Origin: Henricia sp. BOLD:AAB3569
Lineage: Eukaryota > Echinodermata > Asteroidea > Spinulosida > Echinasteridae
Reading direction: 5' to 3'
Assembly (NCBI GenBank): GCA_037783545.1
Contig: JBBELK010000480.1
Coordinates: 1,683,001-1,747,000, forward strand
DNA length: 64,000 nucleotides
The notes under the pieces were generated by a model. That model saw only the letters and a list, made by a program, of their open reading frames with translations. It made no database searches and was not told the origin of the DNA. Both the position numbers and the translations under genes were made by a program. The stretch's first letter is position 1. Every line of letters begins with the position of its first letter. Of this stretch, positions 26,901 to 41,900 are shown piece after piece.

Positions 26901-29900
26901 TTGAGCTTAAATTGGGTTTGCATAAAACTCGTTCCAGTCTGATTTTTTTGCTGACAGTATTTCCTTCCCAATTACAGAATGGACCCTACCCATGAGCAGT
27001 CTCAGATCATCAACTACGACATCGCTCCAGGAAAAGTGGTCAAGGTTGTGGCATTTGCGGGTGAGTCTTGAATTGAACAAACAGTTTGTTCTTTTTGACT
27101 GTTGAATAAAAAGACTTTAAGACACAACGACGTTGCAGCTCATTTACATGTGTGATTACCTGTGGGCTCTACAAACTGTTTCTGTAGATTCCCATTTATG
27201 TAGTTTTGATTGCAAGCGTTGGCTTAGAGGTTTAGTGAAGTGAAAATTATCAACCAGCTGTTTTTATACACAAATCAAAAAATCAAAGTGTTGCAGACAA
27301 AAAGGCAAACTCAAATTTGTTTTCACTTTAGAAAGAAGTGACCTTTTCTTTACTTCAAAATTTTCTTGACAGACGAGGGCGCTGTTTATTGCTAGTCATA
27401 GAGGGAACCCACAGTTAAAAAACAAAGAAAGAACATTACATTTCAAACAGTAGCAGTAGCCCACTGATCCATTTTTGACCCAAACAAACTGTTGGGATTG
27501 TTGCAAATGACATACTAAACAAACTCAGTAAACTGTTACAGATCATAACACCAAGAAGTCACTGAAAATGACAACAACTTTTGTACACAAGTCAATGGAG
27601 ATTTCCTCTGTTGTCCTGAGATGACATCATGGAAATTTCATTAGCATAAAAATAGAAAACTTGCAATTACACCAAATCGGAACAATCAAATTTTCTGAAA
27701 TTGACCGAAATGTGTAAAACACACCCTCTACTATTATTATAATTAATAAAAACCCTATTTCACACGTCTTTTGAGCCTGTCGCACACCTTTGTGGTTTAC
27801 CATTGTATCGGCCCACTTACCAAAAAAGAGTGCACAGCTGCTGAAACATTGGTCTGACAGTACAGGAACAACCAGGACAAATCAAACTTTGATTTTTCTT
27901 CATCCGATGGTCCGGTGTCCGGATGGCTGGTATATCACGAAAGGCGTGCAGCGGGCTTTATGTGTACAGACTCCGTACACTCATTCCTTTATTTCTTTGT
28001 TCATTTTGATGATGATCTAATGTAAGTTGTACATTTATCCTTACCTGTTTTGTAATTTGTTGATTTCAAAATAAACAAAATAAATATGTAAATGAATTGA
28101 ATTTAGGGATTAAAAGTGGGTTTGGATGGTCTTAAACATATGTTTAAAACCGGATAGGGACCTGGACGCTGATAATGGCGCAAGCGGAAGGCGCGGGCCA
28201 TTATCACCGTCCAGGCCCCTATCCGGTTTTAAACAGATTGTTTAAGACCTGCCAAACCCACTTTTAATCCCATTCATAAATACCTTTTTTGTGTAAATCG
28301 GTAAAACTCACCAAAATAAGCTTGTCGTTGCATTCATTTTTTCGCTTTATCTTGTTGTTTGTACGTTCAAACTGCTAGCTGTGCGTTAAGTTGTTTGTTC
28401 TATCGCACGCGTTACGCGTATAATGCAGATGTGTTGTGTACGCGCACGCAGACGACCAGGTAAATGTCACATGCACAGTGCACATTTTGCTGTCAAGAGC
28501 GTGCAGTTTCTGCGCTGCGTATGTGTGCGAGTTCCATACGCTTACTAGGGCGCAGGCAGAAACGCGAGCCAGCTGGTTCTAAACACTGGTTATTATCATT
28601 CGTTTAAAACAGCCCACGTGATGTGTTCTCAGCCAATGAGGATGTGTAAACTGTCTAAGGTATTTATGACTGAAAATTAAACTCTTGTTACTCTTTAAAT
28701 ATCGCAAGGAACTGGCAAGACAATGACTCTGGTCAAGTACGCTGAGCGCAGACCCAACATGTCGTTTCTCTACGTGGCATTCAACAAGTAAGACCATTGG
28801 ACATAAATTCTCTAGCTACTAGGAGAAAGAAAACATCCCTAACTTTGATTATTTTTATGTAAGTGCTCTTAAAGAAAAGAAAAGAAACTTGATGCAGGTG
28901 AAAATAAGATACTGTCATTTTGGGGTCACTGGTCATTGGTTCATTCTGGGATCAGATTGGGTTCAGTCCTGGATCACACTGGGTTCAGTCTGGGATCAGA
29001 TTGGGTAGTATGGGATCAAAGTGGGTTTAGTGTGGAATCACATTGGGTTCAGTATGCGATTGGATTAGGTTCAGTCGAAGATCAGATTGGGCTCAGTCAA
29101 TAATCAGATTGGTTCAATCTGGGATTAGATTGAATCACATTGGGATCACATTACGATGGAATTAGGCTCAGTTTGAGATCAAATTGAGTTCAATCTTGGA
29201 TCAGTTTAGGAGCGAATTAGGCCGAGTGTTGGATCACAACAGGTAACTATTCCATAAAACTGTGCAATCCAAACTAAATCTTGTGTGTACAGGTCAGTCA
29301 TGGAACGTGCCAAGGATATCTTCCCAGACAACGTGACCAGCAAGACAACCCACTCTCTGGCTATGGCAGGTGTCGGCTGGAGGTAAGTTGGTTGAAGTGC
29401 CTTCTGAAGCTTGTTGAAGGTGCTTCTTGTAAACATGCACCTGTCCTAAGAGCATTTTGAAATTGAAGGAGCTTGAACTTTCGCCTGATGGAATCTCTTT
29501 AACAGTCTTCTGATTTGTATATTGTTAAGAAGTTAAATTTAATGTTTTTGCTAAGATCCACTTCAGATTAAAATGACTCTTTCCGACTCCCACATTCAGA
29601 GCCCCAGGTGACTACGTAGGCACTTAATGCCGATGACGAGATTTTCACCAGACAAACATATACATCCATTCATTCATGAATTTTTAAAAAAAATTCATTA
29701 CCAACCTCCTTTAGTATAAACATTATATTTGGGGAAAAAATGCGTTCTCTGGTACCATAATGTATTTTGGGTATTTTTAAACAAAGTTTCAGCTAAACCT
29801 GACAGGGGTCGTGTACATGGGTGGTTGAGTTGACATAGAATGACCCACCAAAATGCATGTGACCTTGTTGGGTCTGCCAGACATGTTACGTAACTTTTAC

Positions 29901-32900
29901 GAAAAAGAAATTGGTATGACAGTAGATGTGAATTTTGTTTGTATTTCTTGTAGGTACAGGTCAAAGCTAGATTCCTCCCTGAATCCATTCTACCTTCATA
30001 AGTTGCTACCCGCCGGAGAACGCAAGGAACTGCCCTGGCTTCGCTATGCCAGCTTGGTCTGCAAGACGCTGGAACGATTCTGCGCGGATGACATGGATTA
30101 CATAACAACGCAACACGTGCCTCAAGATTACTGCACGCACACTGTGAAGAATGATCAGATTGTTGCAGAGAGGCATGTATTGGAGCACCCGCTGCGAATG
30201 GTAAGCTCAGATTTCGTGAAAATAAGGATCGTTTTTTTAACTTTGAACTTTGCTGTTAAATGACACAGCTTTTTATTAGTGGTTTGGTTTTTTTGTGTGA
30301 ATTTGGAGCATTTTGTTAACGCTGCAATGCATACTTCCGAGATTGCCCAGTTAACCCCGCCCCTACTGTTGCTATGTGCTCACAAGCCATTGCAAAAAAT
30401 GGCGACACACAACGTACAAAGCAACAGGACTCGGCATGGAAAGCACAGATTCATTGGAGAAAACTCAAAGGTATTTATGTTTTAGGGTCGACGGGTACCG
30501 TAGCACACACTGAGCGAAGGGCTAGTAATGCAGGGATGACATATATTCATAAAAAATGCGCTTTCTAGCTACCTTTGAACAGCGAATCGCCCGACATTGA
30601 AACCAAAATTCACTCGGATCACCGCATACAACATACAAACTGTATGGGCAGAAAATCGCGTGATTGTGTGATGATTGCATCACTTTGACCTATGTGAGCG
30701 CTGTCTGCTAGCTCTGTTGTGATTGGTTAGCAGGTTCGGCTTGATTGACCGGTCGGAACTATGCATTAGAAAACTGACAAAATTTGATTTTTTTGTTTTT
30801 AATGTCCAGATACCAGTAAATATTTTGAAAGTTAACCAGTGCTGTATCCAGGCTAGATATGATATACTAGGGTTGTAGTCGAGTCCATTACATCTTCACA
30901 AGTAGTCACAAGTCCCTGGGTCTTAATTCAAGTCACAAGCTATTCAAATAAACTCCAACAAAAGTATTCTTTTGTGCGTGTTCATCCTTTGCTTCTTGTT
31001 ACTGGACTTGTGACAGACTTGTGCGGGACTTGTCATGGACTTGTGATGTTATCGGCTCTGGACTTGTGTACTTGTGATTGACTAGACTACTACAGTGTGA
31101 CATTCGGTGGTAATCTGAAATGTCCATTGCTAAAGCGCAGGGAAACAGTTTTAGTGTAGACCCAGTAACCTTGGCAGCACAAAGGGTGACGTCTTCACTT
31201 TAGTTCTCTATAACTAAATTTGGAAGAGACAAATTGTATTGTCCTCATACGGATTCAAACCCGAGACCTCTGACACACCAGGCAGATGCTTGATTTTTGA
31301 CACTGGACTTATTCGAACTTTGTAGAAAATTTCCAGCGATGCAGAATCTGTGTGGAAAAAGATGATCAACCCAAAGAACAAAGATGCTCGCATCATTCAT
31401 GACGGTAAAAAAAAATGTTTTTCTATAAATTTTCATTATCAGAAATTAATTCTGTGATAATTATACAAATTATGAAAATGGGATTTCTTTTAGGGATAAT
31501 GACCACAAAAAAAAAATTCCAATTGAAGTGATTGCACAACGCAAGTAACCCAAAGCACAAGCTTGCACTTTGCGCAAGTTGGCGTACTTCATCAGATTCA
31601 GATTCTGATGACTTGTCATCTTAATGCAAGTAAGTTTTTTGTAAGCGCAAGTTAATTCCAATGCCAACTTGCGCAAGGCGCAAGTAATTTTTGGAGGAAA
31701 TTTCTACCCCTGCTATTCACACTTAATAATCTGGGCAAGCTGGGCAGGGGTTTGGGGCATATCTTCAGTGATCTCTGGGAGGGGTGGTTATCTCATTGAA
31801 GGGTTTATCCCTCTGTAGGGCTTGCTGAGCTCACGTGATAGCCAATCCCAATCAGTGAGAAACAACTGCACTACCGTGATTCGAGACCACCAGTTGGCTT
31901 CATAGCTCAATTGGTAGGTAGTCTGCACGTTAAGCAGAAGGTCCGCGGTTCAAATCCCGGTGGAGCTAAGTTGTTTTTTACTGAATCCAGATTTCCCAAA
32001 CTCATGGACATTTGCCCCTACTTCTACATAATTTTTTTTTTAAATGTGAGGGTTATTCTTGAGTCAGCACTGTTTTCATTGAATAAAACAAGTAATTTTC
32101 TCTGTCATTCTGTAGTCTACCTGAAGCTGTACCAACTGAATAAACCTGAACTATCTCGGTATGACTGCTTGTTGATTGATGAAGCTCAGGACTTGACGCC
32201 AGGTATCTAGTATAATTCCCTTTTCAGTTGTAAACGACAAAGGAGTAACATGTAGTCTGACAATAATACCTTTCTGAAACCTCCCTGTGCAATTTTCCCA
32301 TGTAACGTAACAGGAGAGATATAAACCCTGTTCTCACTAGAGAAATCGCTTCGTTTGACGAAGATTAGTTAATCATCGTTAATGAAGCATGCGTTCACAT
32401 ATCACTTAACGAAGATCGAACGAAGATCGAATGAAGCGCGGTACCATACACATTATAACGAAGATCAAATATAGCTGTGGAAGGTCGTACATGCGCGTCG
32501 CGCATCTAGATGCACATCAAAAACAACGCTTGCTGGGCGCTTGACACACAATGCGCTTGTGCAACCAGGCCTGCCAAATTGCTTCGTCGAATGAAGTAAA
32601 GGGAGCGTTCTCATTACAAATTTGCTTTATCGAATGAAGCGATTTCTTCATCGAATAAAGCGATATCTTCGTCGAATGAAGCTATTCGCTTCATTCGATG
32701 AAGTGATTCTAATCATCGTCGAATGAAGAGGCGTGCGTTCACATCAGGAAATCTCTTCGTCGAATCATAGTCAAATGAAGCGATTTTTCTAGTATGAACG
32801 GGTAAAAAATGTCACACGTGTCTGTCGAGTGGTCGATTTTAGAAAGAAATAATTTGCGACGTTTCATAACAACTGAAGAACCCGTCGCAAAGTTACGACA

Positions 32901-35900
32901 ACCAAATACGTAATTGCAATTTTGTGAAGGGTTCTGCCCAAAGATTTTATAATGCTATGAAGCAATTCTGCTTACAGCTTGCGACATATACCCGTCGCAA
33001 GTGTTTTGTGAAATACAACTATAAAACCCGTTGTAAACTTACAAAGGGTTCGGTGAGTTGCGATGAATTTGAGCACTTACGATGCACTTGTTATGTAAAT
33101 TAGGGGCTGTCTAAGGTTCTCAACATTTTCACGATTCTACAAAGTGTAAGAAGGTGGAAGAGGGATCGAGGGCCGTGTAGGACACTTCATGGTTCCGACA
33201 GAAAAATGTTGATAAGTGGAGGGAGGGAGAGTCTTGAAAAATACTGCTCTCTGTAGAATGTTTAAAATATTGATAACTTTGCACTGCCTTTTTATAAATG
33301 AATGTTTTTGAAATTGTTACTCAGTTGGGTTTAAAAAAAACATTTTGAAACAAGTAAATTTACTACTTATATTTTGAGAAAAGCTAGAGAAAAGTATATC
33401 ATTTGCCAAAGCGGGGCTCCCACTGTGCGATTTATTCACACGATTTGGTACGATTTGGTACGATTTGGTACGATTGTGTGTAGAGTCTATATACAGTCTC
33501 TGGTAATCGTACCTAATTGTACCTAAATCGTGGCCAAAATCGCACAGTGCCCGCTTTAACCATATAATTAACCATACAAAATGAAACTTGATTTTTCTTT
33601 TCTCTTAAACCCCCACAGCTCAGCAGGACATCTTTCTAAACCAGCGAGGTGCCAAAATTCTGGTCGGCGATCCTCGGCAGCAGATCTACAGCTTCCGCGG
33701 TGCCAACGACGCGATGAACAGGGTGACAAGCCAGAAGACGTTTCATCTTACGCAGGTATGAAGGAAGAAAAGGATGGGGGCATACGCGGTTTCCTGCATT
33801 TTTTTATAGGCTACCCGGCCAGCGACAGAGCAAACTACTGCTAGGGTCTGCAGTTTCCTTCCCCAGTGCAAGCACCAGGTACCCATTTTACCCCTGGGTG
33901 GAGAGAAGCAATGCATGACAAAGTACCTTGCTCAAGGGTACATGCACCATGGATGGGCCGGACCGGGATTCGAACCCACAACCTTGGAACTAACCCAGAT
34001 TTTTAATACAATCCACTAGACCATTTCGCCATAGTACTCCACACACAGGTATGGTGGGAAATTAAACACAAATCGTTTACCTTATTCATGGCTTTAAGGA
34101 GCGCAACAAGATTTTTCAAAAAAAAATTTGTTCTAACCTAACAATCATATAAAATACCTCCCCAAAATACTATCTTCAATTTGGATGTGGAAGCAAAAAG
34201 GTTGGTGTAATTACTGCACTAGCTAATGTAACGCGATAAACTAACTTTGATGGATTTTTGACGATATCCCTGTGGTGCAAAATTTCAGATTGGTGATGAG
34301 ACTAATATGACAAATGATATGGTATCAAAAAACCATGGGGAAAAATGGGGGTCAACAACATGATCTGGACGCGCTCCTTTAAAGGCCCATTCCATCATTT
34401 ACAAAACCCAAAATTATACTTCATGAGTAAAACAGTAGAACAGCCGTGTTAGTCTGTAGATTAACAAAATAATTCAAGAGGTAGCACTTTAAAGACTAAT
34501 GAGTATGCGCATAATCTTTCGTACCAATAGCTACTTCATCAGATGCAGTTGATAAGAAAAAACGTTACTCAAAGTGTTGATAGCAATGGTAACAAACCCC
34601 TCATGAATTTTTTTCTGTTCAAGGTGGTATTTTCTGTAGGAAATTAAGAACTGAAGGTGTTTTTATTTTTTTAAATGTGTGTGCAAACACGTTTTTACTA
34701 ATCACTTAAAGCAAAAAACATGTATGGATTTTATAGGTTTTTCTGAAGCATTGATGCATCTGGGTCATTCTAAAATTTTGGGGTCCAATTGTTCTGTCCC
34801 CGTTACATCTGACATCTTGTAAAATGTTGTAGTTTGTAAATTCAGGACATATTCTTTAAATGCTCTCTATTTCAAAGAGTGATTACTTAAAGTACAATTC
34901 ATAAAAACATGTTTTGAAGGCATTTTTAATGATATTTGTATGGCAAATAGTATGTCAGGTGTAACGGGGACAGAAAAATGTCACACATTGGACCCCAAAT
35001 TTATAGAATGACCCATCTACATTTCCTTACGCCTACAGTCATTCCGCTTTGGTACTGAGATTGCTTACCTGGCCAACTGCTTACTGGAGCAAGGAACTAG
35101 CAACAATCAAATGAGACGGATGTTGATCGGCAAGAGAGAACCAGGTATGTTTAAAGACAGATTATACATAATTAACAAACTTTTAAAAACAGGGACAACA
35201 GCACTACATAACTAAAGAATAATGTTGATAAACTGCCTTGTAGAAGTTTCAGCCACATACAGCCTTAGAAAAAAATTATTGAACCACTGACAAACTGACA
35301 AAAATAATGTACAGTGAAACTTGTCTATACTGGCCACTATAAAGAGGTGGCCTCTTTATAGAGGTTTCTTAGGCATTATATACATGGCATTTGGGACCAA
35401 AGGTGGGTGGCCACTATATGCGCGTGGCCACTATATGCAGGTTTCACTGTACATACAATTTTTTTAAAGGAATGTCTTACAAAAGTTAAGACAAGTTCTA
35501 TGCGTCCTAATTCCCATACCAATGTCCCAAGCGCTTTGTCTTAGCGCTTTGTGAAATTGTCCCCTGTTCATGTATTGAAATCATGCAACAGGTCTCGCCA
35601 GTTAGTACAAATTATCAACTGGACACTGAGACCCTGGATTGATTTCACAAAAGTTAAGTCGAGTTCAATGCATCCTAATTCCCATACCAACGTCCCAAGA
35701 TGAGAAGAATGATCCTTCTTAAGACGCGTATTAGTGATTTGTGAAATCGGCCCCAGGAATAGAACCCGATACGCCAGAGGCGGGGAAAGAACCACAACGC
35801 AGTGACCTTGTATCTGGCTTTTTGTTTTAATTTCTCCAGGTCGCATTGACGGCGAGACAGTTGGCAAAAAAGCCATCATAACACGGACCAATGTTTCCCT

Positions 35901-38900
35901 GTTCACTGAAGCAGTCAAGATTGTGGAAAAGGACTCTAAGACGACGCTGGCGTTTGTTGGGGTAAACTTTAGAATTTTTGTGAGATCAAAGTTTGTTGGG
36001 GAAATTTCTTTAACTACATAGATGGTATCAAATAGCTGTCAATTTGAACAGCGTTCGAATTAGCACTGGTCCGTTGACAGTGGAAATCGTCTCGGGCCAG
36101 CTAGAAAGCCACTCCAAATGGTCCGGCTGTCCAGTTGAATTAAAACAGACCCATGCCGTACATGTTAAATTTTCGCGTTTCTGCAGTTTTCTGAATTTTT
36201 TATTTCTTTAATGCACTTTTATTTGCATGTTTTCACTTTTTTGTTGAGCGAGGCAGATTTTATTTTCTGCTTTTTTCTACGCACGCATGGGCGATCTTGT
36301 CTTTACCAAGCAAGAAAACAGTGACCTCCATTGACAGTAAATAGACTTGTCCAAGACTATGACGCTTCCGTCCGCGCCAAGACACTTCTGTGCGTGCGTG
36401 ATTGCATGTAAACTGGGCGCGCGTGCAGACCGCGACAGCAACGAGTCGCGATTTAGACTTGTGCAATCTAGTTACTACGATGGCGCCATGAAACTTCCGT
36501 GTAGTGTGTGGTATGCGTGCAGGTTTTTGCATGAACTGGCTGCCCCCTGCGCCTAGAGTTGACCGGCCGCTCTTGCTGGCAGGTTTTATTAATCAATCTT
36601 ATTACAAGTATCTTTTGTAAAGTGGACCACGTAAAGGACTGATGAAAATAACTTCTTCTTCAGACTGCCATGCTTGGCCATAAATACCGCTTTCGATACG
36701 GTCCTCCGCCAGCACGGCCCGCCCCGGCCTGAAGTCCCTGCCCCGTCCATCAACCATCAACCGAAAATCATAACACTGTTAAGTTGTGTAGTAGGTAGTA
36801 CGTCTGCAGGAAGTAATTTACGAATATTACACGCGGCTGAACCATGTTTTAGACTCGCGTCACGGCTTTCGTCATTTGTTGTTCAAAAGTTTGTGCGGTG
36901 CATTTGCACGAAATTATAACTTTAATCGCCAAAATAGGCTCAAGACCTGAAAATTAACTTATTATTAATAATGATTTTAATTCTTTTCAGGGTATTGATC
37001 GCTATGGGTTTGACGTCATTCTGGATATTTATCAACTCATGCAGCCAGAACACAGTAGGTTGTGCTTTATTCAGAAATTCTGGAATGTTTTATTAGGATA
37101 AAAACATCCATTATTTCATTTGGTAAATTTCTATTAACCCCTCAAGTCCCAAAAAAGTTTAGTGTAAAAATAACTTGGGTATGAGAGGGTCAAATGCTTA
37201 AAACTCTAGCATAATATATATTTTTTACCATAAAATATGTCTTTTCAAAGTTTCTGTTTCGGTAAGGCCCCTTAATCGCACACAGATTCGTACACAGTAA
37301 GGCCTATAGTAAACTTGCAGAGCCGTCACAACACTGAATGTTCCGAGAGTTTTCACTCCACAAACAATGGACACGGAAATAAGTGGCATATTTCAGTATT
37401 CAGCTCAGACACGCTCTAATTCACAATCGCAATTCCTTGTTGTGTCACGTGAGAACTAGCTGCCATTGTTGCAGCTGATTAAACAGCCTCATACTCGCTA
37501 TCATTCATTCTCATTCGATATCAGCATCGCCCGAATCTATTGCCCCGAGTACGAGGTCGAGCTGCCTGGGAAAAAATACATAGACTTATTTCCATTCCCT
37601 ACGTAGTCTACAGGATCGGCGATCAGTCTAGAAAATGTGAGGCAGTGCGGCAATAGAGGGCGCTGTTTTAATCTGCCGCAGGAAAACAAAAAGATTGACG
37701 CGCATGCTTAAAATCGACGCGCGCGCAGGCCAGAACCAGAACAGCCTCTTTTTTTTGGGCCTAATCCAAAACGTTCTTTGCCAAAACACATAGGAACAGT
37801 TCACTGGTTTTAGTGTAAACCCAATAACTTTAAGCAACACACAAAGGGTGACAATTTCATTTTAGTACTCTATTGCATTCAAAACTTGTCCTTTTTCTGC
37901 CCGTTTGTTGACATTGACAGAAAGGGAACGGATAAACAACCGTTACATCTTTGTTCACAAGAGCTATGGTGCACTCAAGGTTTACGTCAACGAAACTGAC
38001 AACGTTGAACTTGTGAATAAGATCCGAATCGTGGACATGTACAACATCAGAATACCAGAACTCGTCAAGAAAATCAAGAAGAGAACGCGACGGGAAAGTA
38101 TGGCAGGTAGGAACCCAATAATATATTTTTATCACGGTGCGGCCATCTTCCGTGTTCCTCTATTAAAACCAATGTAACCAATAGAGCCTTTGCACGGCGG
38201 CCATGACAGGGGACAGTCCCATTGTTACCACGTGTCAAGCACCTAGCTTTGTGGTTCTATTGTTACATAATTTAAATAGAAAACCTGCCCCCTGTCATGG
38301 CTGCCGGTGCAGAAGATCTATTAGAGATTGGAGCAAAAACGTTTGGCCTCGTATTAAATTTGTTGCATGTACAACAGAACGACATATTCGTGGTGTGATT
38401 GAACATACAGTAAAATCTTGTTAAGCCGAAACTCAAGGGATTGGGTAAAAATTTTCGAGGTATCCATAGTTCGAGATAAGCGGAGGTCACGATTTGCTCT
38501 GTTCAATGCACTAAAAGTGCCCACTGTAACTCGCTAGCCCCATGTGTATGGTGTGGACTCGTATTTAACCCATTTTGTAAGCCTTTTTTCCCATCTACAA
38601 ATCATTGTTTTGGAAAGACTTTTGTTGTTACTCGAAAGTCTATTTCATGTACAGTATTTTGCAGTGTTGTAGTACTAGAGTCCAGGACTCGGACTAGAGT
38701 CCGACTCAAGTCAGATTTTTCGTGACTCGGACTCAACTCAAGTCATATTGGAAAATGACTCGGACTCGACTATGATGACTCTGACTCGGCCATGGTGACT
38801 CAAGTTGCATATATTTCAAAACAAATGCAAGATTCTTGACACAGTACGACGAGTGAATATGTACACTGCCCCAGAGGCAGATTCAGTTTCATTTTAGGAA

Positions 38901-41900
38901 ATAATTGACAGACTTGATGAAAGTGACTCGTGACTCGGACTCGAGGCTGATGACTCGATACTCGGACTCGGACTTGATATTGGTGACTTGACTACTGGTA
39001 TTTTGCGGATATCTAATTACAAAAGAAATTCTCAGATTTTCATTAAACTACAAAATGTTTCTCTTGCTGCTCAGTATATTAACCTGCAGAAATTTCAGCT
39101 ACATGATGTGCTCTGAAAAGTAATGCACTTTCGTCTTGGTTTTTTAGACATCATCCTGAGCACAGCCCACAAGTCCAAGGGCCTAGAATTTGACACAGTA
39201 AAGATTACGGACGACTTTGGGATATGTGAAACCAGACTTGGTAAGTTTAGTTCGATACAAATGTGGATAAATGTCCATGAGTTTACTCATAGCTTGACTC
39301 ATCCTCTTTCTAATCTTGTGTTCAGTATGGGTGGCTTCTATTGGATAATCTCGGTTATTGTAAGAACTCTGGATGCCGCAATAGGGCGACATTTCGGGAA
39401 GACTCTTCCCGGGGACCACCAAAATTTCGGCAAAAAGGTCACTCAAAATGACACCTTATTTTTTACCCAAAGCTTCCAAAAATGGTTCCAGACCAAAGAG
39501 AAACAGCTGTAGTCCTAATAAAATAGTTTTTGACCTTAAACAAATGGTTTTTGACCTTAAAAAAAATGATTTTAAAAAATATATATATTAGGGAACACCA
39601 AAATGTCGCCCTATTAAGCATGTCGCCCTAATATAGCTTTTTTACACACAAAATGTCGCCCTATCCTAGCATTCATAGTTTTTGATCTTAACAAGAAACA
39701 TTACTTAACATTACCAAAACACTCTAAGGAGTAACTAGAATGTGGGTTCGATTCCGGGCCGTGACGGGTTGTGGCACTTGTGCTCTTGAGCAAGGCACTT
39801 AATCACACTTGTTCCGTCCTTCGGAAGGGATGTAAAGCCGTTGGTCCAGTGTGCTAGGTTTCGGTAACGCACTTTAAAGATCCCAGAGCATTCTTTCGTG
39901 AAGAGCAAGGGGAGGGATTCCCCGGTGTCTCTGGCAGTTTCAAATTCAACTTAGAAGTTGATAGTTATTCAAATATCTATGTTAATTGATCCCATTCCTG
40001 TAATTGGCGGTCCTTCCGCTGTTGGATGTGGTGAATAAATAAATAAACAATAATTAAATAAATAAATAAATAAATAAGACGCACTACTTGTTACCAATGA
40101 GTGTTATTGGGTTAAAAGAATTCAACTTTTTAAAGAGGTACCACTTTCATGCACTTGAACTTGTGGGGTGTTATGGCCGAGCGGTCTAGTGCGTCGAACT
40201 TAAGTTCCTGTGCCAGTACTAGAATGTAGGTTCGATTCCGGGCCGCGACGGGTTGTGGCACCTGTGCCCTTGAGCAAGGCACTCGACCACACTTGCTCCC
40301 ATTCCTGTAATTGGCGGTCCCTCCGCTGTTGGATGTGGTAAATAAATAAATATAGACATGTATTGTGGTATATGTTAGGATATCTGTACATTTCCTTGTT
40401 ATATAGAGACCACCTGATTTATTCTGGCCACTTTCTTGGGTCTGCATTTGGCTTGTTTTTCTCACAGACATTTTCAGGGTCCTTGAGAAAGATGAATTGA
40501 ACCTGGTCTACGTGGCAGTCACAAGGGCAAAGAAGAGCCTTATTCTCACGCACAGTCTGATGAAGTTCATTGGTAACCATCCTACGCTGGTAAGCTTTTA
40601 CTAACCCTGGGTACCGGGGTTATTCATTCAACACAAAAACCATGCATGGATTTTTGAGGTTTTCTGAAGTATTACTGCATCTATGTGGCTGAAATTTATA
40701 CAAGGCAGTTTATCAACGTCATTCTTTAGTTATGTAATGCTGTTGTTCCTGTTTTTAAAAGTTGTGTAATCTGTCTTTAACCGTCCAACATGCACCGCAC
40801 ATAAAATTACACCGGGACTCGAAGGAGAGACTCCAGTTGGGGCTATTTCCCTGTCAGGCCATTGGTTGCAAATATCTGTTGTTTACATTGTGTCACTGGG
40901 CCATTGTGTCACTATTAGCAGGGTACACAAATGAGTGGAGCTTGGCCAGAGGTCCATATTTTCAGGGTCGGCCTGACTGGTGAGTGAACTCAACATTAAA
41001 GGTGACAAAGGATACAAACTCCAAGAGTCTCTTTACAATACGAGTGGGGCTGGAAAGAATACCTAGACCGCACCAAGACAACCAATTAAGCATGCCTCTG
41101 CATATAGCAAGCATGGTAAAGTGCCTTGCTCAAGGGTACAAGTGCCACAACCTGTCACGGCCAGGATTTAAACTCAGCTTGAATTCAGTGCACTACACCA
41201 TAAAGCCACACGCCAGAATGTATTCGTTACTTCTTGATTTTTTTTAATCTCAGGAAAAGTTTGCGTATCCAGCTGCACCCTGCCTTTCCAATGACCAGAA
41301 TGTTGTTTGTGCGGAGTGCAAGAAGGCTATTCCGAGTGGTTACGTTGTACTCCTCAGCAAAAAAGCACTTCAACTGGTAAAACTCTTTCTTTCTTTCTAA
41401 CAAATTTGACATTAAAACATTGTATTTGAGCACATGAGCAAACACAGGAAATGCAGGCACGTGAAATCTTTTTGGGGATGGATTTTCTGCCTTTTTCCCC
41501 TCCGATTTTCCCCTGCTCTTTTTGTGTTCGTTATTTTGCTCACCCATGCATCCCCGACAAAACAAATTGGGTTCATAAGAAAAATCCGAGGGAGTATACC
41601 ACTGTGCCTCATAGCTCAACTGTTAGAGCATCTGCCCGGTGTGTCAGAGGTCTTGGGGAAACCTGAGGGAGTATACCACTGTGCCTCATAGCTCAGCTGG
41701 TAGAGCATCTGCCCGGTGTGTCGGAGGTAAAACCTGAGGGAGTATGCCACTGTGCCTCATAGCTCAGCTGGTAGAGCATCTGCCCAGTGTGTCAGAGGTC
41801 TTGGAAAAACCTGAGGGAGTATACCACTGTGCCTCATAGCTCAGCTTGTAGAGCATCTGCCCGGTGTGTCGGAGGTCTTGGTGGAAACCTGAGGGAGTAT

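Noticed and set aside
26605-26904. 99-codon frame with repeating GSDWVQ-like words
   Set aside because: It is a translation of the 22-bp intronic minisatellite.
29698-30108. 136-codon minus-strand frame
   Set aside because: It is antisense to the confirmed FBH1 exon 29954-30200.
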